From contig JAKSLR010000005.1 in NCBI GenBank assembly GCA_024401095.1, positions 1 through 64,000 on the forward strand: DNA of 64,000 nt, written 5' to 3'. Below are positions 58,968 to 64,000 of the stretch, piece by piece (positions within the stretch are counted from its first letter, which is position 1; every line of letters begins with the position of its first letter). Source of the DNA: Bacteroidaceae bacterium (lineage in GTDB: Bacteria > Bacteroidota > Bacteroidia > Bacteroidales > Bacteroidaceae). A model generated the notes under the pieces. That model ran no database searches, had not been told where the DNA came from, and saw nothing but the letters and a program-made list of their open reading frames with translations. A program made the translations under genes and the position numbers.

Positions 58968-60779
58968 TTATTCTTGTGAGAAATCTACCAGCACCTGACG
59001 ATAGGTACTGAACACCCTGCTCTTGGAAATGAAACCTAAGAACCGGCCGTTTGAATCTTCTACCGGAAGGCTCCAGGCATTGGTCTCGTCAAACCGGCGC
59101 ATGACTGCTGCCATGGATTCTGTATTGCGGATTCGGGCAGGAGCAGGAGTCATCAACCGATCACACAGAAAACGGTGATAGAGTTCCGGACGGAAAATCA
59201 GGTTTCTCACATCATCCAACTGAATGATGCCTCGTAATACACCGGCAGCATCCACCACAGGGAACAGGTTTCTCTTGGCCTTGGCTATGACGCTGACCAG
59301 CTCACCCAGAGTCATTTCCGGGCTGACCTTCAGGAAATCCTTTTCTATCAGGTCGTCCATGCTCATGAGTGTCATGATGGAAGCATCCTTATTGTGTGTA
59401 AGTAACTCGCCCTTCTTGGCCAGACGCATGGAGTAGATGCTGTGAGGCTCGAAGGCGATGATGGTCAGGTACGAACTGAGGCTGACAATCATCAGCGGCA
59501 GGAACAGGTCGTAACCGCCTGTCAGCTCTGCAATCAGGAAGATACCGGTCAGTGGAGCATGCATGACACCGCTCATGACGCCGGCCATTCCCAGCAGCGA
59601 ATAGTTAGATTCTGGCACATTTATCAGGTCCAGCGAACTGGTATTCCACAGACGGGCAAAGATGAAACCCATGATACAGCCCAGGAACAGACTTGGTGCA
59701 AATGTTCCACCGCAACCGCCTCCACCGTTGGTTGCTGTAGTGGCAAACACCTTGAAGAGAAGTACCAGACCCAGATAAACCAGCAGCAAATGATCCTTTC
59801 CGTAAAACATGGAACGGTCCATCACTTCACCCCAGTCGACAGAGTTCTTACCCGTCAACAATAGATCTATCAGTGTATAGCCTTCACCGTATAGTGAAGG
59901 GAACAGGAAGATCAGCACGCTCAGCACAGTTCCACCCAGCGCCAGTTTCTGGTATGGATTCTTTATTTTCCCGAATACCGTCTCAAAGGAATTCATGGCA
60001 CGGGTAAAATAGAGCGACAGGAAACCGCAGCAGATTCCCAGCATGATACTTGCCGGTACACGTTCTACCACAAACGGTTCTTCCAGGTTAAAGGCAAACA
60101 TGGCGCTGGTACCGGTAAACGCGTAGGTTACGCAAGTAGCGGTAGCACAGCTAACCAGCAGCGGCAAAAGGGAGTGCATGGTCAGGTCCAGCATCAGCAC
60201 TTCCAGCGTGAAGACCACTCCGGCAATAGGTGCCTTGAAAATACCAGCAATGGCACCTGCGGCACCACAGCCCACCAGCACCATCAGGTTCTTGTGATCA
60301 AGCTTGAAAGTCTGGCCCATGTGTGAGCCTATGGCAGAGCCTGTCAGCACTATAGGCGCCTCACCTCCCACAGAACCACCGAAACCGATGGTAATGGAAG
60401 ACGCCACCACTGAGGTCCATGAATTATGCGGTTTTATACGACTTTGATTTCGGGAAATGGCATACAGAATCTTGGTCACACCATGACCAATGTCATCTTT
60501 TACGATATAGCGCACAAACAAGCCCGTCAACCAGATTCCCACTACAGGATAGACCAGATACAACCAGTTGATTCCCAAGTTGTCAAAGTGATTGGTCAGC
60601 AACGTCTCTATCTGGTGAATCAAGAACTTCATGAGAATGCTTGCCAAAGCCGTAGAAATACCCACAAAGAAAGACAGAAGCACAATGAACTGGCGTTCAC
60701 TCATGTACTTTTCCCTCCACAAAATTATCTTGTCAATGATTCTGTAGATGATATTGCTTCTATCCTGATTGGTTCTCAT
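58968..60779 (-). CDS. ClC-family chloride channel/antiporter with CBS pair
   Basis: A 603-residue ClC protein: about 18 membrane segments up to residue 450 with the anion-pathway motifs GSVGGEAPIVLTGSAIGS, GAAGAIAGIFKAPIAGVVFTLE and GGGGCGGTFAPSLFLG, followed by a soluble pair of CBS domains (LMSMDDLIEKDFLKVSP.. and LMTPAPARIRNTESM). In the first motif the order GSVGGEAP keeps the glutamate that gates protons in antiporters. The CBS pair may bind adenine nucleotides. It lies between sua5 and fmt in the operon. Confidence 0.92.
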   Translation of the reverse strand: MRTNQDRSNIIYRIIDKIILWREKYMSERQFIVLLSFFVGISTALASILMKFLIHQIETLLTNHFDNLGINWLYLVYPVVGIWLTGLFVRYIVKDDIGHGVTKILYAISRNQSRIKPHNSWTSVVASSITIGFGGSVGGEAPIVLTGSAIGSHMGQTFKLDHKNLMVLVGCGAAGAIAGIFKAPIAGVVFTLEVLMLDLTMHSLLPLLVSCATATCVTYAFTGTSAMFAFNLEEPFVVERVPASIMLGICCGFLSLYFTRAMNSFETVFGKIKNPYQKLALGGTVLSVLIFLFPSLYGEGYTLIDLLLTGKNSVDWGEVMDRSMFYGKDHLLLVYLGLVLLFKVFATTATNGGGGCGGTFAPSLFLGCIMGFIFARLWNTSSLDLINVPESNYSLLGMAGVMSGVMHAPLTGIFLIAELTGGYDLFLPLMIVSLSSYLTIIAFEPHSIYSMRLAKKGELLTHNKDASIMTLMSMDDLIEKDFLKVSPEMTLGELVSVIAKAKRNLFPVVDAAGVLRGIIQLDDVRNLIFRPELYHRFLCDRLMTPAPARIRNTESMAAVMRRFDETNAWSLPVEDSNGRFLGFISKSRVFSTYRQVLVDFSQE

Positions 60780-60784
60780 TTTAC

Positions 60785-61420
60785 TTATTCTCTTATAATC
60801 TTAACCAAGCCCCCGGCACCCAGCTTGATGATACTGGAAGGTTTAGCTGCAGGCTTGTCGTTTCTACGTGAAGTGCAGACATAGTCCACCAGGGATTTCA
60901 GCTCCTCATCAATCTCGTCGAAGCAACGTGCAGGCAACTCCCCGCTGAAATTGGCACTGGTGCTCACTACCGGACGGGCCATGCGGAAACACAGCTGCTG
61001 ACTGAAAGTTTCCTTCGTTACCCGAATGCCCAGAGTACCATCTTGTCCTATCAGGTTTTCTGGCAGATTCTTAGCGCCATCAAAAATAATGGTCAAAGGT
61101 TTGTCTGCACAGTCCAGCAAGTCCCACGCCACGTTAGGCACGTCCTGCACATAACGCTGTATGCGGTTGTCGCTGTCCACCAGCACAAGCATGGCCTTGG
61201 TATCCTCCCTGCGCTTGATCTCATAGACCTTGCGCACCGCCTCCGCGTTGGTAGCATCACAGCCTATTCCCCACACGGTATCAGTAGGATAAAGAATCAC
61301 GCCGCCCTTTCTCATCACCTCTACAGCCTGTCGGATATCTTCCTGCCAAGCTTTTGGAAGATTAGGGCGCACATCCTTGCGCTCCTCGGTTTCGGTTACA
61401 TTTCTATCGTATCTTTTCAT
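60785..61420 (-). CDS. L-threonylcarbamoyladenylate synthase (Sua5/YrdC)
   Basis: A 211-residue YrdC-domain protein: GGVILYPTDTVWGIGCDATN, KRREDTKAMLVLV and RPVVSTSANFSGE are the conserved signatures of the nucleotide/threonine pocket. It makes threonylcarbamoyl-AMP for t6A in tRNA, the base later methylthiolated by MtaB (44384-45709). It lacks the extra Sua5 C-terminal domain, so it is YrdC/TsaC-like in length with a 25-residue N-terminal extension. It follows prfC by two bases. Confidence 0.92.
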   Translation of the reverse strand: MKRYDRNVTETEERKDVRPNLPKAWQEDIRQAVEVMRKGGVILYPTDTVWGIGCDATNAEAVRKVYEIKRREDTKAMLVLVDSDNRIQRYVQDVPNVAWDLLDCADKPLTIIFDGAKNLPENLIGQDGTLGIRVTKETFSQQLCFRMARPVVSTSANFSGELPARCFDEIDEELKSLVDYVCTSRRNDKPAAKPSSIIKLGAGGLVKIIRE

Positions 61421-61422
61421 CC

Positions 61423-62994
61423 TTAGAACTCACTGGTGAAGTGGAAACGGATATGTTCAAAGTCGCTCTGTGCCATCTGGAGCACATAGCCAGAGTCAGC
61501 CAGGAACACATCTCTTCCCTGACGGTCTTTGGCCATATATTGGTACTTGCGTTTCTTGAAGTTCTCCAGCTCAGCCGCATCGTCGCTTTCTATCCAGCAA
61601 GCTTTGTACAGGTGAACCGGTTCCCAGCGGCACTTGGCATTGTATTCATTCTCCAATCGGTACTGGATAACCTCAAATTGCAGCTGACCCACGGTACCGA
61701 TGATCTTTCGGCCATTGAACTGGTTCACAAAAAGCTGAGCCACACCCTCGTCCATGAGCTGGTCAATGCCCTTGTTCAGCTGCTTGGTCTTCATAGGGTC
61801 TGCGTTTTCAATATACTTGAACAACTCTGGAGAGAAACTTGGAAGTCCGCGGAAATGCAGGTCCTCACCTTCGGTCAAGGTATCACCGATGGCAAAGTTT
61901 CCAGTATCAGGAAGACCTACGATGTCACCCGGATAAGCCTCTTCGATGGTGCTCTTGCGCTGAGCCATGAACTGGGTTGGTGAAGAGAAACGCAGGGTTT
62001 TGCCTGTTCTCATATTTAAATAAGGTGCATTGCGCACGAATTTTCCGGAGCAGACCTTGCAGAATGCCACACAGCTGCGGTGGTTCGGGTCAATGTTTGC
62101 AGTGATCTTGAAGATAAAGCCGGTGAACTTAGGTTCTGTAGGAACCACTTCACGTTCCTCGGCCATGACTGGTCTTGGACTTGGAGCTATTTCCACAAAA
62201 CAGTCCAGTAGTTCCTTCACACCGAAGTTGTTCAGTGCAGAACCGAAGAACACAGGAGCCACGTCAGCTGCCAGATAAGTCTCTGTTTCAAACTCTGGAT
62301 AGACACCTTCTATGAGTTCCAGATCAGCACGCAGTTTCTCTGCATCTGCCTCGCCTACTCTCTCATCCAGTTCTGGGCTGTTGACGTCCACTTCCACCTT
62401 CTCTGTCACCACCTGCTTACTAGGCTGGTACAGGTCCAGTTTCTGCTCATAGATGTTGTACACACCCTTGAAACGCTGTCCCTGGTTAATAGGCCAGCTC
62501 AGTGGGCGCACGCTGATCTGGAGTTCGGTTTCCAGCTCATCCAACAGGTCAAACGGATCCTTTCCTTCGCGGTCCATCTTGTTCACATAGACAATGACTG
62601 GTGTCTTTCTCATGCGGCAGACTTCCATCAGCTTGCGGGTCTGCGCCTCTACACCCTTGGCACCATCTACCACAATGATGGCACTGTCTACGGCTGTCAG
62701 GGTACGGAACGTATCCTCGGCGAAATCCTGGTGTCCAGGCGTATCCAGAATGTTTACCTTGTATCCTTGGTAATCAAACTCCATCACAGAAGTGGTTACC
62801 GAAATACCACGCTGTTTCTCTATTTCCATCCAGTCCGATGTAGCAGTCTTCTTTATCTTGTTGCTCTTTACGGCACCTGCCACTTGAATCTGGCCACCGA
62901 AAAGCAGCAGTTTCTCTGTCAGTGTGGTCTTACCCGCATCTGGGTGAGAAATAATGGCAAAAGTTCTTCTTCTTTCTATTTCAGTCATACTCAT
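61423..62994 (-). CDS. prfC: Peptide chain release factor 3
   Basis: A 523-residue translational GTPase: P-loop [34 protein letters not shown] and NKMDRE are all intact, unlike in the EF-G paralogue in this window. The length and the C-terminal [15 protein letters not shown] region fit RF3. It recycles RF1/RF2 after termination. It begins three bases after the DUF4924 gene; ATG at 62988 is an alternative start. Confidence 0.96.
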   Translation of the reverse strand: MSMTEIERRRTFAIISHPDAGKTTLTEKLLLFGGQIQVAGAVKSNKIKKTATSDWMEIEKQRGISVTTSVMEFDYQGYKVNILDTPGHQDFAEDTFRTLTAVDSAIIVVDGAKGVEAQTRKLMEVCRMRKTPVIVYVNKMDREGKDPFDLLDELETELQISVRPLSWPINQGQRFKGVYNIYEQKLDLYQPSKQVVTEKVEVDVNSPELDERVGEADAEKLRADLELIEGVYPEFETETYLAADVAPVFFGSALNNFGVKELLDCFVEIAPSPRPVMAEEREVVPTEPKFTGFIFKITANIDPNHRSCVAFCKVCSGKFVRNAPYLNMRTGKTLRFSSPTQFMAQRKSTIEEAYPGDIVGLPDTGNFAIGDTLTEGEDLHFRGLPSFSPELFKYIENADPMKTKQLNKGIDQLMDEGVAQLFVNQFNGRKIIGTVGQLQFEVIQYRLENEYNAKCRWEPVHLYKACWIESDDAAELENFKKRKYQYMAKDRQGRDVFLADSGYVLQMAQSDFEHIRFHFTSEF

Positions 62995-62997
62995 AAT

Positions 62998-63543
62998 TTA
63001 CAATTCCAGGTTTCCCTCCTTATCCTGCTGATAAAAACCGTTCAGCATGGCTATCAGATGGGTGATTTCCTTCACGGCACTCGCGGTCTCTGCGCTTACA
63101 GGCTTTTGCTGGAGCTTCAGCAGCATGGTTCCGTACAGTGCATCAAAGCAATTCTCTAATTCGGGCACGTCTCTCTTTCCGCCCTTATTCCTGATTTCCA
63201 CAATGAAAGGAAGCGCCTTGTAATAGGCTGCGCTGTAGAACGGATGCTTGGGCGACTTCAGTACCTCATTGTGGAGGTCAGTCAGCAAGAGAATAATGTT
63301 CTTGTTAATCTGCAGGTGTCCCTGCTCCAGCACACCTTCCTGGCGCATCATCTCTATCAGGTCTGCGTACCATTGGGCCAGTTCCTGCTGCTGTTCCTTG
63401 GTATATTGTGTAAACCGAGGCACATATTCCTGGCGCAGGCGGTCTGCATTGCAGCCGTATGCACGAATCAAGTCCTCTACCTGCCACATATACAGCAGAT
63501 ACTCACCTATACTCTGTTTCTTAAGTTCTCTTGAAATAAACAC
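62998..63543 (-). CDS. DUF4924-type helical protein
   Basis: A 181-residue soluble, helical protein that fits the DUF4924 family (MFISRELKKQSIGEYLLYMWQVEDLIRA, HNEVLKSPKHPFYSAAYYKALPFI). It has no signal or membrane segment. It lies one base after a LysE-type exporter gene and three before prfC in the same operon. The function is unknown. Confidence 0.78.
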   Translation of the reverse strand: MFISRELKKQSIGEYLLYMWQVEDLIRAYGCNADRLRQEYVPRFTQYTKEQQQELAQWYADLIEMMRQEGVLEQGHLQINKNIILLLTDLHNEVLKSPKHPFYSAAYYKALPFIVEIRNKGGKRDVPELENCFDALYGTMLLKLQQKPVSAETASAVKEITHLIAMLNGFYQQDKEGNLEL

Positions 63544-63544
63544 G

Positions 63545-64000
63545 TCAGTAAAGGGATTTACCCGTGACGGTCAAAATGAACCCTATTACCGATGCGACCA
63601 TCACAACAACACCAATAACACGGTTAATCATCCATATTCCACGCACATCGAAACGTGTACGCACCTTGTCAACCATATAAGTCAGGAAAAGCCACCAGCA
63701 AATGGCTCCACCTACAATGGCCAGATAACCCACGGCCTGCTCAAACGGATGATTAGGTGCTATGAAGTTAAAACGGGCAAAAAGGCCCAGGAACAGGAAC
63801 ACGATCAGAGGATTAGAAAGTGTAACGGCAAAAGCTGTCACGGCATTGTGAATATAAGAACCTCTAGTCCTAGGAATAGGGCGCATCTTTCCTTCCGGAT
63901 GGCTGAAAAACGCATACACGCCAAACAAGAAAAGAAGAACGCTTCCAAAAGCTTGAATCCAGAACATGGTCTGTGGATTCTCTATAAAATCTATCACATA
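63545..64000 (-). CDS. LysE-family translocator, C-terminal part (cut by window edge)
   Basis: The minus-strand frame is open to the window edge and gives about 151 C-terminal residues of a membrane protein with four or five helices (FWIQAFGSVLLFLFGVYAFF, AFAVTLSNPLIVFLFLGLFARF, YLAIVGGAICWWLFLTYMV, VIGVVVMVASVIGFILTV). The F-x-TLSNPLIVFLFLGLF segment is typical of the LysE/RhtB amino-acid exporters. The start codon lies beyond 64000; the GTG at 63997 is not a credible start. First visible gene of the long operon. Confidence 0.82.
   Translation of the reverse strand, partial: YVIDFIENPQTMFWIQAFGSVLLFLFGVYAFFSHPEGKMRPIPRTRGSYIHNAVTAFAVTLSNPLIVFLFLGLFARFNFIAPNHPFEQAVGYLAIVGGAICWWLFLTYMVDKVRTRFDVRGIWMINRVIGVVVMVASVIGFILTVTGKSLY

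Noticed and set aside
1..64000. CRISPR arrays, prophage, IS elements, tRNA and rRNA genes
   Set aside because: No regularly spaced repeats, transposase or integrase motifs, cloverleaf-like segments or rRNA signatures were recognised by reading; a covariance search could still find a tRNA missed by eye.

Overview
The window reads as chromosomal DNA from a member of the Bacteroidales (Bacteroides/Phocaeicola/Prevotella-like; the genus cannot be fixed from the sequence alone). The main clue is the promoter type: nearly every transcription unit is preceded by the Bacteroidota -7 element TAnnTTTG (TACCTTTG, TATCTTTG, TATTTTTG). Gene content agrees: korDABC-type 2-oxoacid:ferredoxin oxidoreductase, an S46 dipeptidyl-peptidase, a C10 peptidase, GH31/GH89 glycosidases, an RprX/RprY-like two-component system, an EF-G paralogue of the EF-G2 type, and DUF4468/DUF4827/DUF4924 proteins. 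No rRNA, tRNA, CRISPR array, insertion sequence or phage gene was seen. Sixty-two coding regions are described, two cut by the window edges.

Layout. 1-1100: a divergently written XRE regulator/AlbA_2 (Schlafen-like) pair and a gene-poor stretch with inverted repeats and a promoter-plus-terminator unit that looks like a small RNA. 1.1-5.4 kb: PAQR/hemolysin III protein, PAP2 phosphatase, and a translationally coupled LytS/LytTR/DUF4468 operon. 5.5-8.7 kb: kor operon headed by a TPR protein and containing an unannotated 56-residue membrane protein. 9.3-17.8 kb: four secreted enzymes (six-hairpin glycosidase, GH31, MINPP-type histidine phosphatase, second GH31) in one operon with no SusCD pair. 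17.9-20.4 kb: queE/queD and a MATE pump. 20.4-26 kb: L-arabinose operon (araB, araA, araD, sodium symporter). 26-27.4 kb: HAD phosphatase-queC. 27.4-31.5 kb: TPR/C10 peptidase/small protein operon and a PBP4-type carboxypeptidase. 31.5-39 kb: hybrid TPR-histidine kinase with GH89, then DPP11 with a metallo-beta-lactamase-fold lipoprotein. 39.2-43.4 kb: a membrane protein, secreted alpha/beta hydrolase, CPBP protease, orphan Vsr and DUF362 protein. 43.4-56.2 kb: GT2, mtaB, a small lipoprotein, rpsF-rpsR-rplI, MarR and a 55-residue membrane protein, rprXY, fusA2, MATE, hemW, DUF4827. 56.3-64 kb: a tightly packed minus-strand housekeeping operon (LysE, DUF4924, prfC, sua5, clc, fmt, rpe, nrnA).

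Working together: the organism appears to be an anaerobic gut- or mucosa-type saccharolytic/proteolytic bacterium. Secreted glycosidases, peptidases and phosphatases deliver sugars, dipeptides and phosphate. Arabinose enters the pentose phosphate route through araBAD and rpe. Ferredoxin-linked oxidoreduction of 2-oxoacids is encoded by kor. The most noteworthy signals are the phosphatase embedded among three glycosidases, an atypical GH31 active-site segment, an EF-G paralogue lacking the catalytic histidine, two very small membrane-protein genes, a candidate small RNA near 845-1023, and several promoters placed so close to the start codon that the mRNAs should be leaderless.
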